Positions 21,793 through 29,979 are shown, numbered from the stretch's first letter. The stretch: DNA of 39,683 nucleotides from an uncultured Candidatus Saccharibacteria bacterium (GCA_938042055.1 CALIRX010000060.1:1-39683); one strand, 5' to 3'. The notes: a model not told the origin generated them from the letters alone. Translations and numbers: made by a program.

Positions 21793-22949
21793 TTATTTGG
21801 GGAGTACTTTTAGGGCTATTTGTTCTCATTTTATTGGTGGTTTTGCATGAATTAGGTCATGCTATTGTCGCCAAGAGAAACGGCGTTAAGGTTGAGGAGT
21901 TCGGAATCGGATTTCCGCCTGCCGCAAAAAAATGGAAAGTAAAGCGAAGTTTCTTGGGTGAGGACGTAACGTTTAGTTTGAACTGGCTGCCGCTTGGTGG
22001 ATTTGTCAAACTGAACGGTGAATATGATTCCGCAAAAGGCGAGGGTACATACGGCGGATCGACGTTTTGGGTGAAGACGAAAATCTTGCTGGCTGGCGTC
22101 GTGATGAACTGGATAACTGCAATTGTTTTGTTTACGATTCTTGCGGTAATTGGTATGCCGAAAATCCTGTCGAACCAAGTTCAATTGCCGTTTGATACAG
22201 AGGTTAGGCGTTCGCCAGTGGCGATAGCGAAAGTTACGCCAGGTTCGCCTGCCGATAAAGCTGGACTTAAGGTTAATGACGAACTTATTAAGATAAACGG
22301 CCAGTCGCTTACAGAGGCGGGAAAGTTGCCAATTGTAACGAAGGAAAATGCTGGCAAAAAAATCAACGTCAAGTACAAGCGTGACGGCAAAGAATCGGCT
22401 GTTGACATCCAGCTGAATGATGAAAAGTCCGTGAAGGGAAGCGGATATCTGGGCGTTATTCCGGGGCAGACGGAGAAAATGTATAGCACATGGTCGGCGC
22501 CTATTGCGGGTGTGGCGACTACCGGGCAATTGTCATACGAAACTATCAAAGGTGTTGGTGTGTTATTGGTGAAAACCGTACACGGATCAATTGGGCAAAT
22601 ATTTGGTTCCGCAGAATCAAAAGAATCTGCACGAGCTGATTTGGCCTCTGTTAGCGGAAGTGTAGCAGGACCAATTGGCATACTGGGCGTATTATTCCCG
22701 TCAGTTGTCAGTTCTGGAATTGAGTACATCATTTTCGTGGCGGCGTTAATCTCTCTGACGCTGGCGGTGATGAACATTTTACCAATTCCAGCGCTTGACG
22801 GTGGTCGCTGGTTCACGATGGCAATTTTCCGTCTATTTAAGAAAGATCTGACGAAAGAGCGCGAGGAAAATATTCAGGCAACTGGTATGTTAATTCTATT
22901 AATCTTAACAATTTTGGTGACGATCAGTGATGTTGGAAAACTCTTCTAA
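21789..22949 (+). CDS. rseP: Site-2 metalloprotease, RseP family
   Basis: RseP-type proteases cut transmembrane segments of anti-sigma factors and remnant signal peptides. The 386-residue protein has the zinc motif HELGH in VVLHELGHAIVAKRNG (about residues 18-33) in the first membrane helix. One PDZ domain is visible (about 150-205: GSPADKAGLKVNDELIKINGQSL). The third zinc ligand lies in NILPIPALDGGRW near residue 335. About four membrane helices are predicted. It overlaps uppS by 4 bases (ATGA) and the CPBP gene by about 20 bases. Substrates are unknown; no sigma/anti-sigma pair is visible in this window. Confidence 0.93.
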   Translation: MIIWGVLLGLFVLILLVVLHELGHAIVAKRNGVKVEEFGIGFPPAAKKWKVKRSFLGEDVTFSLNWLPLGGFVKLNGEYDSAKGEGTYGGSTFWVKTKILLAGVVMNWITAIVLFTILAVIGMPKILSNQVQLPFDTEVRRSPVAIAKVTPGSPADKAGLKVNDELIKINGQSLTEAGKLPIVTKENAGKKINVKYKRDGKESAVDIQLNDEKSVKGSGYLGVIPGQTEKMYSTWSAPIAGVATTGQLSYETIKGVGVLLVKTVHGSIGQIFGSAESKESARADLASVSGSVAGPIGILGVLFPSVVSSGIEYIIFVAALISLTLAVMNILPIPALDGGRWFTMAIFRLFKKDLTKEREENIQATGMLILLILTILVTISDVGKLF

Positions 22950-23736
22950 GAAAATAAAAAACCGCAAATGGTGGCTGATTTTTGCGCTCCCAGCTTGGGT
23001 TTATGGCGTATTTTTGGCGGTGGAAGTTGTTGTTTCATTGGCGGTCGGTGCTTTGATAAAAATCGGCGTGCCACTCAATTCTGTGAATCCAGTTATTTTT
23101 AACACGGTGCTTTCGGTTGTCGTATATATTTTGTCGCTAATTGTCGTGGTTGGTGTGCCGTTTTTGGTTAAGAAGCGCCGAACAACTTTGAGCAATTTGG
23201 GCGTGAATGACTGGCCAACGTTTTTGGAAATATTCATTTCTCCGTTTGCTTTTGTGGCGTACTTTTTACTAACAATGGTTACAATGAGTATCGCCAGAGT
23301 TGTTTTCTTAGTGGATATGCAACAAAAGCAAGCTATACCGTTCAGCCAGAGTATGCTGGCGACTCATTGGCAATTTATCATGGCGTTTGTTGTGCTGGTG
23401 GTGTTGGCGCCGATTGTTGAGGAACTTTTGTATCGCGGATATCTTTACGGCAAGTTGCGCAATTCTTTCTCGATTTGGCTATCGATTATCATAACGAGCA
23501 TAGCGTTTGGCGCGGCACATCTTTGGGTTGGTCCAGATTCACCATTGCAGTGGGCGGTGGCAATTGATACATTTACTTTAAGCCTGGTGATGTGTGCGAC
23601 CAGGGAATATACTGGCGCAATTTGGGTGCCGATTATGATGCATATGGCGAAAAACGGAATAGCTTTTTATTTCTTGTTTGTCAATACGGGCGCAATTAAT
23701 CAGACGGAATCGTTATTGCCATTTATATTTATGTAA
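22930..23736 (+). CDS. CPBP family intramembrane metalloprotease
   Basis: CPBP (Abi/CAAX protease) proteins are multipass membrane enzymes with a glutamate-histidine active site. This 268-residue protein has six to eight membrane segments, the motif EELLYRG at about residue 164-170 (the EExxxR signature) and FGAAHLW near 196 (the histidine motif). A third conserved stretch, PIMMHMAKN, lies near residue 240. GTG at 22927 and ATG at 22930 are adjacent possible starts; I choose the ATG. It overlaps the end of rseP, so the two membrane proteases are co-translated. Substrate unknown; in other bacteria relatives process bacteriocins or prenylated-like peptides. Confidence 0.85.
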   Translation: MLENSSKKIKNRKWWLIFALPAWVYGVFLAVEVVVSLAVGALIKIGVPLNSVNPVIFNTVLSVVVYILSLIVVVGVPFLVKKRRTTLSNLGVNDWPTFLEIFISPFAFVAYFLLTMVTMSIARVVFLVDMQQKQAIPFSQSMLATHWQFIMAFVVLVVLAPIVEELLYRGYLYGKLRNSFSIWLSIIITSIAFGAAHLWVGPDSPLQWAVAIDTFTLSLVMCATREYTGAIWVPIMMHMAKNGIAFYFLFVNTGAINQTESLLPFIFM

Positions 23737-23747
23737 AGGAGAAAAAT

Positions 23748-24995
23748 ATGCGAATGACACAACTTTTTACTAGAACTTTGAAACAGGCGCCAGCTGGCGA
23801 GGTTGCGCGAAACGCCCAGCTTTTGATTCGTGCTGGCTACGTACATAAAACGATGGCGGGTGTGTATTCGTTTTTGCCGTTGGGTTTGAGGGTTCTTGAG
23901 AATATTAAGCAAATTGCTCGCGAGGAAATGGACAAGGTTAATAGCCAGGAATTGGTAATGAGTACTTTGCAGCGAAAGGAATTGTGGCAAGAAACTGGTC
24001 GCTGGAGTGATGAATTGGTCGACGTTTGGTTTAAGTCTAAATTGCAAGACGGCACGGATATTGGTTTTGGTTGGACGCACGAGGAACCGATTGTCGATCT
24101 TCTTCGTAATTACTTAAAGAGCTACAAAGATTTGCCAGTTAGCGTTTATCAATTCCAGAACAAATTGCGAAACGAACTTCGTGCTAAGAGTGGAATTATG
24201 CGTGGTCGTGAATTTGTGATGAAGGATATGTATTCGGTTCACGATAGTAAAGAGAGTTTGGATAGTTATTACAATTCAGTCATTGAGGCGTATAAGCGTT
24301 GTTATGACCGATTTGGGATTGGCGACGAAACGTACGTGACGTTTGCTTCTGGCGGCGCTTTTACGAAGTTTAGTCATGAGTTTCAGACGATTTGCGATGC
24401 TGGTGAGGATTATATTTATTTGCATCGCGGTAAAAATATCGCTGTTAATGAAGAAGTTTTGGACGAGGCAATTGAGGAGCTTGGCGTCGATCGTAGTGAA
24501 TTGGAAAAAGTGAAAACTGCCGAAGTTGGCAATATCTTTAATTTCGGAACGCAGAAATCCGAAGAAATGAAGTTGGTATTTACTGATGGCGAAGGTAAAG
24601 AGCGATACGCTTATATGGGAAGTTATGGTATTGGAATTACGCGAGTTATGGGTGTGATTGTTGAGAAGTTCGCTGACGATAAAGGTTTGGTTTGGCCGGA
24701 AAATATTGCGCCGTTTAAGGTTCATATTGTGGCAATTGGTGAAAAAGGACAGGAATTGGCGGGCAAGTTTTATGACGAGCTGGCTAACAGTGGCGTCGAC
24801 GCGCTACTCGATGATCGTGATGAGCGTCCAGGCGTGAAATTTGCTGATGCTGAGTTGATGGGATTGCCGTGGCGGATAACGATTGGCGATCGAGCGATTG
24901 ACGGTGATGGTTTGTTTGAATTGACGGAACGAGCAACTGGCGAAACGCGAAAAATGGATTACCAGCAATTGATGGATTTTTGCTTGAGTCGGTAA
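23748..24995 (+). CDS. proS: Prolyl-tRNA synthetase, short form without insertion domain
   Basis: ProRS charges tRNA-Pro. This 415-residue class II enzyme has the bacterial-type N-terminus (TRTLKQAPAGEVARNAQLLIRAGYVHKTMAGVYSFLPLG), motif 2 in QFQNKLRNELRAKSGIMRGREFVMKDMYSVH, motif 3 in MGSYGIGITRVMGVIVE, and a C-terminal anticodon-binding domain (VHIVAIG to the end). The roughly 180-residue INS editing domain found between motifs 2 and 3 of the E. coli enzyme is absent: only about 100 residues separate them. Misacylated Ala-tRNA-Pro would need a free-standing deacylase. AAAGGAG precedes the ATG, 11 bases after the protease gene. Confidence 0.95.
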   Translation: MRMTQLFTRTLKQAPAGEVARNAQLLIRAGYVHKTMAGVYSFLPLGLRVLENIKQIAREEMDKVNSQELVMSTLQRKELWQETGRWSDELVDVWFKSKLQDGTDIGFGWTHEEPIVDLLRNYLKSYKDLPVSVYQFQNKLRNELRAKSGIMRGREFVMKDMYSVHDSKESLDSYYNSVIEAYKRCYDRFGIGDETYVTFASGGAFTKFSHEFQTICDAGEDYIYLHRGKNIAVNEEVLDEAIEELGVDRSELEKVKTAEVGNIFNFGTQKSEEMKLVFTDGEGKERYAYMGSYGIGITRVMGVIVEKFADDKGLVWPENIAPFKVHIVAIGEKGQELAGKFYDELANSGVDALLDDRDERPGVKFADAELMGLPWRITIGDRAIDGDGLFELTERATGETRKMDYQQLMDFCLSR

Positions 24996-25006
24996 TGCTG
25001 ATTATA

Positions 25007-25035
25007 TTGACATAATAAATAGCGATTGATATACT
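25007..25035 (+). promoter_or_regulatory. Promoter of greA
   Basis: Consensus TTGACA (25007-25012), a 17-base spacer ending in TGA, and TATACT (25030-25035). It yields a leader of about 86 bases. Confidence 0.8.
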
Positions 25036-25048
25036 CAGATAGACTTAA

Positions 25049-25108
25049 TCAAGACTAATTAAAAACACTATATTTAGTGTAGATCGTAAGACTAATACCA
25101 CTACATAC
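25049..25108 (+). promoter_or_regulatory. Structured greA leader with repeats
   Basis: The leader has a 6-bp hairpin ACACTA (25065-25070) with TAGTGT (25075-25080) around TATT. On either side are two copies of AAGACTAAT (25050-25058 and 25088-25096), each followed by CACTA; a related AGACTTAAT precedes them. No T run follows the hairpin, and GAGGAGG sits just before the ATG. The function is unknown. Confidence 0.4.
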
Positions 25109-25127
25109 AGTAGAGGAGGAAATTTTT

Positions 25128-25583
25128 ATGAAAAAAACTTATCAAATTACAGAAGCCGGGAAGGCTGATTTAGAAAAAGAATTGGCAGAGTTGAAAGGGC
25201 GACGTGGTGAGATTGCTGAAAAAATTGCGGCAGCGCGAGACTTTGGCGACTTGAGTGAAAACGCGGAATATGACGCTGCACGCGAAGAGCAAGGCTTGGT
25301 GGAAACGCGAATTTTGGAAATTGAAGATATTATACAGAACGCCGAAATTATTAAATCCAACGGTAGCTCAAGCGTTGGCTTGGGTAGTACAGTTGAATTG
25401 CAATGTCCAGAAAGAACCGTATCTTACACAGTGGTTGGACCAGTTGAAGCTGATCCATTGGCTGGACGAATCTCAGATCAGTCGCCAATTGGTAAAGAAT
25501 TGATTGGTAAGAAAATCGGTGACGAAGTGACGATTAAAACGCCAAAAGCCGAAATTACCTACATTATTAAGTCGATATCTTAA
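25128..25583 (+). CDS. greA: Transcription elongation factor GreA
   Basis: GreA enters the secondary channel of RNA polymerase and stimulates cleavage of backtracked RNA. The 151-residue protein has the N-terminal coiled coil with the tip residues DFGDLSENAEYDAAREEQ (about residues 42-59), which holds the acidic catalytic pair, and the C-terminal FKBP-like domain (VGLGSTVELQCPERTVSYTVVGP, ISDQSPIGKELIGKKIGDEV). Length is normal. GAGGAGG precedes the ATG. It has its own strong promoter and a long leader. lysS follows after 46 bases with a separate -10 box. Confidence 0.96.
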   Translation: MKKTYQITEAGKADLEKELAELKGRRGEIAEKIAAARDFGDLSENAEYDAAREEQGLVETRILEIEDIIQNAEIIKSNGSSSVGLGSTVELQCPERTVSYTVVGPVEADPLAGRISDQSPIGKELIGKKIGDEVTIKTPKAEITYIIKSIS

Positions 25584-25610
25584 GTCTGGCGGGATCTGCC
25601 GTATATAATG

Positions 25611-25619
25611 TGCTATAAT
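25611..25619 (+). promoter_or_regulatory. Extended -10 promoter of lysS
   Basis: TGCTATAAT (25611-25619); a second TATAAT lies at 25604-25609. The ATG at 25630 is 10 bases past the main box, with no Shine-Dalgarno sequence. Confidence 0.6.
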
Positions 25620-25629
25620 TATCTCTGTT

Positions 25630-27132
25630 ATGGCTACACTTCAAGATTATCGCAATGAACGACTACGAAAGCTGGAAACATTACGTCAATTAGGCGTTGA
25701 ACCATATCCAGCAAAATCAGAACGAACTCACACTTGTGCTGAGGTTTTGTCTAAGTACGATGAGCTAGCTGGTAAGGAAGTTGTTGTTGCGGGTCGCGTG
25801 GTGTCTATTCGCAGTTTTGGCAAATTGGCGTTTATTAAATTACGTGATCAATCTGGTGATGTGCAGCTTTACTTGCAGCGTGATGACGTAGCGGAGTTGG
25901 ATTCTGCGCGCGGCGTGCTTGGTATGAAGCAACTTAAATTGCTAGATACGGGCGATTTTATTGAGGCGAAGGGCGTGATGACCACGACACAAACGGGCGA
26001 AAAATCCGTTGGTGTACGCGAACTTAGATTGTTGACCAAATCGTTAAGGCCAATGCCAGAAAAATTAGAGAACAAGGAAGAGCGCTTGCGCCGACGTTAT
26101 GTTGATATGAACGTCAATCCTGAAGTTCGCGAGCGATTCATTCGCCGAAGTAAGTTTTGGCAAGCAACGCGAGATTATTTGAATAGTAATGGATTTATTG
26201 AGATTAATGTTCCTGTTTTGGAGCACACCACTGGCGGTGCGGACGCGAACCCATTTGTGACGCATATGGATGCACTGGGTGATCAGCAGTTTTATTTGCG
26301 AATTAGTCATGAATTGCCGTTGAAGCGACTGATTGGTGCTGGATTTGAGAAAGTCTATGACCTCGGTCCGCGTTTTCGCAATGAAAATTACTCGGACGAG
26401 CATCTGCCAGAGCATATCGCCATGGAGTGGTACGCGGCTTACTGGGACTGGAAACAGGGAATGCGTTTCATGGAGTCGATGTATAAAGATGTGCTTCAGA
26501 AGACTTTTGGTACTCTGCAATTCCAATTGGGTAAATTTAACGTCGATATGAGTGGTGAGTGGGAAGTTTGGGATTATGCTGAGGTTATTCATAAGCATTA
26601 CGGAATCGATGTTTATAATACGACAATTGAAGAAGTTGCTGCTAAACTGAAAGAGTATAATTTGGAAGTTGAAAAAACTGACTCTATTCCGCGCAGCATT
26701 GATAAATTATGGAAGAATATTCGTAAAGATGTTGCTGGTCCGGTTTGGTTGGTGAATACGCCGAAGTTTATTAGTCCGTTGTCAAAGACTAATCCGGAAA
26801 ATCCAGAGACGGTGGAGCGTTTTCAGCCAGTGATCGCTGGTTCGGAATTGGGCAATGGATTCTCTGAGCTGAATGATCCGATTGACCAGTTAAATCGTTT
26901 CCTTGAGCAACAGCAAATGCGTGACGCTGGCGATGAGGAGGCGATGATGCTTGATATTGATTACGTTGAGATGCTGGAATATGGGATGCCGCCGGCTTGT
27001 GGTTGGGGCTATTCTGAGCGAGTATTCTGGATTTTCGAGGGCGTTACGGCGCGTGAAGGTGTGCCGTTCCCGCAACTTAAGAGCGAAATTGACGAAACAA
27101 CTCGGGCGATTTATCCGCAAGTTAACTTGTAA
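25630..27132 (+). CDS. lysS: Lysyl-tRNA synthetase, class II
   Basis: LysRS charges tRNA-Lys. The 500-residue protein has an N-terminal OB-fold anticodon domain (VVVAGRVVSIRSFGKLAFIKLRDQSGDVQLYL, about 50-90) and a class II catalytic domain: LEHTTGGADANPF, motif 2 in YDLGPRFRNENYSDEHLPEHIAMEW, and ELGNGFSELNDPIDQ. Motif 3 departs from the family: the usual GLGIGIDR is GWGYSER here, keeping the arginine but replacing the preceding acid and neighbours. The rest, including DEEAMMLDIDYVEMLEYGMPP, is canonical. The C-terminus carries about 20 extra residues. The mRNA is predicted to have almost no leader. Confidence 0.94.
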   Translation: MATLQDYRNERLRKLETLRQLGVEPYPAKSERTHTCAEVLSKYDELAGKEVVVAGRVVSIRSFGKLAFIKLRDQSGDVQLYLQRDDVAELDSARGVLGMKQLKLLDTGDFIEAKGVMTTTQTGEKSVGVRELRLLTKSLRPMPEKLENKEERLRRRYVDMNVNPEVRERFIRRSKFWQATRDYLNSNGFIEINVPVLEHTTGGADANPFVTHMDALGDQQFYLRISHELPLKRLIGAGFEKVYDLGPRFRNENYSDEHLPEHIAMEWYAAYWDWKQGMRFMESMYKDVLQKTFGTLQFQLGKFNVDMSGEWEVWDYAEVIHKHYGIDVYNTTIEEVAAKLKEYNLEVEKTDSIPRSIDKLWKNIRKDVAGPVWLVNTPKFISPLSKTNPENPETVERFQPVIAGSELGNGFSELNDPIDQLNRFLEQQQMRDAGDEEAMMLDIDYVEMLEYGMPPACGWGYSERVFWIFEGVTAREGVPFPQLKSEIDETTRAIYPQVNL

Positions 27133-27135
27133 TTT

Positions 27136-27144
27136 TGCTATAAT
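27136..27144 (+). promoter_or_regulatory. Extended -10 promoter of the DUF2207 gene
   Basis: TGCTATAAT (27136-27144), 6 bases before the ATG at 27151. The 16 bases TTTGCTATAATTAAAG recur exactly at the next promoter (from 28914). Confidence 0.65.
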
Positions 27145-27150
27145 TAAAGC

Positions 27151-28911
27151 ATGAAACGTTTTCTTTTGGGGCTACTAACTGTTGGGCTATTGCTGGCCGG
27201 GTCTGGCAAAATGGCGTTTGCGGCACGCTCGACGGATAATTTTACTATCACAAAATTTGATGCGGAATATTCGTTGAGTCGCGACTCTGATAATCGATCA
27301 AAATTGGAAACCACTTGGCGAATTACTGCTAATTTTCCGCCGAACCAAAATCGGGGAATCGCGCCAGTTTTTGTTAAGAAGTACGATGATCACTCGACGA
27401 ATTTTTCATTGCAATCTGTAACTGATGAAAATGGTACGTCGCTTGAATATTCCTGGAATGACGACGAGCTGAGAATTGGCAATAAAAATACCTACGTGGA
27501 GGGCGAGAAAACTTATGTTATTAAGTTTACACAGCGTGATGTAACTAAGAATTACGGTGATACGGGGCGTGATGAGCTCTATTGGGATGTGATCGGCGAT
27601 GAGTGGCGTGTCCCGATGGAAAATGTGCAAATTTCCGTGAAACTTGATGAGTCTTTGGTTGCGGCAAGGCAAGGGAGGGCTTTTTGTTATGTTGGCAGTC
27701 GAGGCTCGACGACGCAATGCGACTTGAGCGAAGATGAGAGCCAGATTACCGCAAAAATAGATAAATTGAGTCGTCAACAGGGCGCAACTGTGGCGATTGG
27801 ATTTAAGAGCGGGACTTTTTCTGAATACCAAGAAACGTTGATGGAGAAGCTGATTGGAATTTGGCATTTGATGCAGATTCTAGCTTATGAAATCGCGACA
27901 CCTTTGGTGGTTTTTCTAATAATTCGATATAGGCGGTTGGTTGGCAGAGATAAGGAATTAAAACCGATTCCACCGGAGTATTTACCGCCAGAAAATGTCA
28001 GTGTTTTGATGTCGACATATATTTTGAAAAAATACGATCTATTCAAGGTCAAAGGTTTGCCGAAGGTCGCGCAATTATTAGACCTGGCGGTTCGGCATTA
28101 TATTAAAATTTATGAAGTGAAAAAATCTTCGCTGTTTAGCGGTGCGCAATATGAGATTGAAATTATTAAAGATTTGCAGGAACTTAAAGCCGAGGAAATT
28201 GAAGTTATTCAAGATATGTTCGACAGTCCATATATTCCAAAACCAGGTCAACGCCTAAATCTGAAAAATCTCCAAAATAATATAAAATACATGACGCGAA
28301 CGCGTGATGATGATAAAAATCTGGAGACGCTAGCCAGAGAGAAATATGGTTTATGCGAGCAAAATCCAGAAGTGAGACGAATAATGAGAGGGTGGTTTAA
28401 GCGAGTTCTTGTGTTGGCTGTTTTGTTTTTGTCGCCGATGCTCCTTGTTATGTCAATTATGCTCGTCTTAGCGTCCAGAGGCTGGTCATTAACTGATAAA
28501 GGTTTAAGTTTGAGGCGATATTTGGAGGGATTGAAAATGTATATCGGCGTGGCTGAGGCTGAGCGCTTGAATATTCTACAAAGTCCTGAGGGCGTGGAAA
28601 AAGTAGTTGTTGACGTGAACGACGGAAAACAACTTGTTAAATTATATGAAAGAGTTTTGCCTTATGCTGTGTTGTTTGGACAAGAGAAAAATTGGAGTAA
28701 GCAAATGGGCAAATATTACGAGCAAGTTGGCGAGGCGCCAGATTGGTACGTTGGGCGAGGCGCGTTCAATGCTGTGGCGTTTTCGTCTGGGCTAAGTGGT
28801 TTGTCGACGGCGGCTGGCCATGCTAGTGATTATTCTTCAACTTCTGGCGGTTCGTCTGGTGGCGGATTCGCTGGCGGCGGCGGAGGGGGCGGCGGAGGCG
28901 GCGGCTGGTAG
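27151..28911 (+). CDS. DUF2207 family membrane protein with glycine-rich C-terminus
   Basis: A 586-residue envelope protein of unknown role. Residues 1-24 are a signal peptide (ending MAFAAR). A beta-rich extracellular domain of the DUF2207 type covers about 28-225 (FDAEYSLSRDSDNRSKLETTWRI). Then come a membrane helix near 235-255, a cytosolic part with a winged-helix-like region (LPPENVSVLMSTYILKKYDLF to YIKIYEV), a second membrane helix pair near 412-440, and a tail ending SSGGSSGGGFAGGG followed by a run of glycines and a final tryptophan. This architecture and Gly-rich end are typical of the family. The ATG lies 6 bases past a -10 box, predicting a leaderless mRNA. Confidence 0.8.
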   Translation: MKRFLLGLLTVGLLLAGSGKMAFAARSTDNFTITKFDAEYSLSRDSDNRSKLETTWRITANFPPNQNRGIAPVFVKKYDDHSTNFSLQSVTDENGTSLEYSWNDDELRIGNKNTYVEGEKTYVIKFTQRDVTKNYGDTGRDELYWDVIGDEWRVPMENVQISVKLDESLVAARQGRAFCYVGSRGSTTQCDLSEDESQITAKIDKLSRQQGATVAIGFKSGTFSEYQETLMEKLIGIWHLMQILAYEIATPLVVFLIIRYRRLVGRDKELKPIPPEYLPPENVSVLMSTYILKKYDLFKVKGLPKVAQLLDLAVRHYIKIYEVKKSSLFSGAQYEIEIIKDLQELKAEEIEVIQDMFDSPYIPKPGQRLNLKNLQNNIKYMTRTRDDDKNLETLAREKYGLCEQNPEVRRIMRGWFKRVLVLAVLFLSPMLLVMSIMLVLASRGWSLTDKGLSLRRYLEGLKMYIGVAEAERLNILQSPEGVEKVVVDVNDGKQLVKLYERVLPYAVLFGQEKNWSKQMGKYYEQVGEAPDWYVGRGAFNAVAFSSGLSGLSTAAGHASDYSSTSGGSSGGGFAGGGGGGGGGGGW

Positions 28912-28915
28912 AATT

Positions 28916-28924
28916 TGCTATAAT
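28916..28924 (+). promoter_or_regulatory. Extended -10 promoter before the 22-codon ORF
   Basis: TGCTATAAT (28916-28924). The first ATG, at 28932, is 7 bases past the box and opens a 22-codon frame, not the transporter gene. Confidence 0.65.
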
Positions 28925-28931
28925 TAAAGAT

Positions 28932-29000
28932 ATGGATTTTTTATTGGAGTTATTTTCTGACACGCTAGTTTCATTTGCGGTTAAGGGTGAAAGGTTGTAA
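28932..29000 (+). CDS. Leaderless 22-codon small ORF upstream of the CNNM gene
   Basis: The frame encodes MDFLLELFSDTLVSFAVKGE followed by Arg, Leu and a TAA stop at 28998-29000. The stop lies 2 bases before the ATG of the CNNM/CBS gene at 29003. The ATG falls where the transcript from 28916-28924 should begin, so ribosomes would start on it and could reinitiate at 29003, where GAAAGG (28990-28994 region) also gives a ribosome site. The peptide is amphipathic and moderately hydrophobic. It may be a regulatory leader peptide, a small membrane peptide or only a translation starter. It is inferred from position; conservation is untested. Confidence 0.5.
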   Translation: MDFLLELFSDTLVSFAVKGERL

Positions 29001-29002
29001 TT

Positions 29003-29956
29003 ATGTCTAATATTTTATTATGGCTAGCGGCGGCTGTTCTATTGGCGCTTTCTGGGCTATTTTCTGGTCTGAATATTGGCTTAATGATGGCGCGGCCTGA
29101 TGATTTGAAGCGAAAGGCCAGGCAGGGCGACAAAATTGCGGCGCGAGTATATCGATATCGAAAAGACGGCTATTATTTGATTTTCTGTATTTTGCTCGGC
29201 AACGTCGGCGTGAATACCGCGATGTCAATTTTGCTTGGCAATATGACGAATGGCGTGGTCGGCGGTTTGATTGCGACGCTTCTTATCACGATGTTTGGCG
29301 AGATTTTGCCGCAGGCGATTTTCTCGCAGCGTGGATATCGATTTGTGCGATATTTCTTTTGGCTACTTGATGTGATTTACGTGCTATTTTGGCCGCTTGC
29401 TCAGCCGATGTCGAAATTGTTGAATCGTTGGTTGGGTAAGGAAACGCCGCAATTATATTCTCATCAGGAGCTGGAGGAGATTATTCACGAGCACGCCGTT
29501 AGGTCGGATAGTCCGGTTGATTATGACGAAAGTCGCATTGCTGCGGGAGCGCTGCAGTTTAGTAAAAAGACGGCTGGCGATTTGGTTACGCCGATGAGCG
29601 AGGTTTTCGTCGTGGATCTGGATGACGAGCTGGACGCGACTTTACTCGCTCAGATTAAGCACGCTGGACATTCGCGAATTCCGGTTCAATCTGACGGGGA
29701 ATTGGTTGGAGTTTTATACGTGAAGGATATCGTTGGACGAGATTTGCCGTTGCCAATTAGCCAATTGTACCGCGATAAAATTTACGATATTGACAAGAGG
29801 TCGCGCCTGGATACGGTCTTAAGTCGATTCATTCAAACGCACAATCATTTGTTTGTGGTGATGGACGATGAGGCGGAGTTGGGAATTATTACGCTGGAAG
29901 ACGTGATTGAAGAGATTCTGGATCAAGAGATTGAAGATGAATATGATGAGGAATAA
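29003..29956 (+). CDS. CNNM/CorB-type membrane protein with CBS domains
   Basis: CNNM/CorB proteins are associated with Mg2+ efflux or transport. This 317-residue protein has a DUF21 membrane domain (residues 1-140, four hydrophobic segments, with SGLFSGLNIGLM near 17-28 and GEILPQAIF near 98-106) and a linker with LYSHQELEEIIHEH. A CBS pair follows at about 190-310 (DLVTPMSEVFVVDLDDELD, HSRIPVQSDGELVGVLYVKDI, HLFVVMDDEAELGIITLEDVIEEI). The CorC/HlyC C-terminal domain is absent; the protein ends in an acidic tail. Translation is likely coupled to the 22-codon ORF. Confidence 0.87.
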   Translation: MSNILLWLAAAVLLALSGLFSGLNIGLMMARPDDLKRKARQGDKIAARVYRYRKDGYYLIFCILLGNVGVNTAMSILLGNMTNGVVGGLIATLLITMFGEILPQAIFSQRGYRFVRYFFWLLDVIYVLFWPLAQPMSKLLNRWLGKETPQLYSHQELEEIIHEHAVRSDSPVDYDESRIAAGALQFSKKTAGDLVTPMSEVFVVDLDDELDATLLAQIKHAGHSRIPVQSDGELVGVLYVKDIVGRDLPLPISQLYRDKIYDIDKRSRLDTVLSRFIQTHNHLFVVMDDEAELGIITLEDVIEEILDQEIEDEYDEE

Positions 29957-29979
29957 GATTAAATTGAGGAGGTCATAAA

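Noticed and set aside
21852..22816. Long minus-strand frames opposite rseP
   Set aside because: They lie wholly within a firmly identified gene and their translations look like no protein family.
25065..25088. A stretch before greA resembling the 3' part of a Cas12a CRISPR repeat (TAGTGTAGAT)
   Set aside because: It occurs once, has no spacers or cas genes nearby and lies in a promoter leader.
28850..28911. A run of GGC/GGA/GGT triplets as a possible repeat element
   Set aside because: It encodes the glycine-rich tail typical of DUF2207 proteins and is in frame to the stop.
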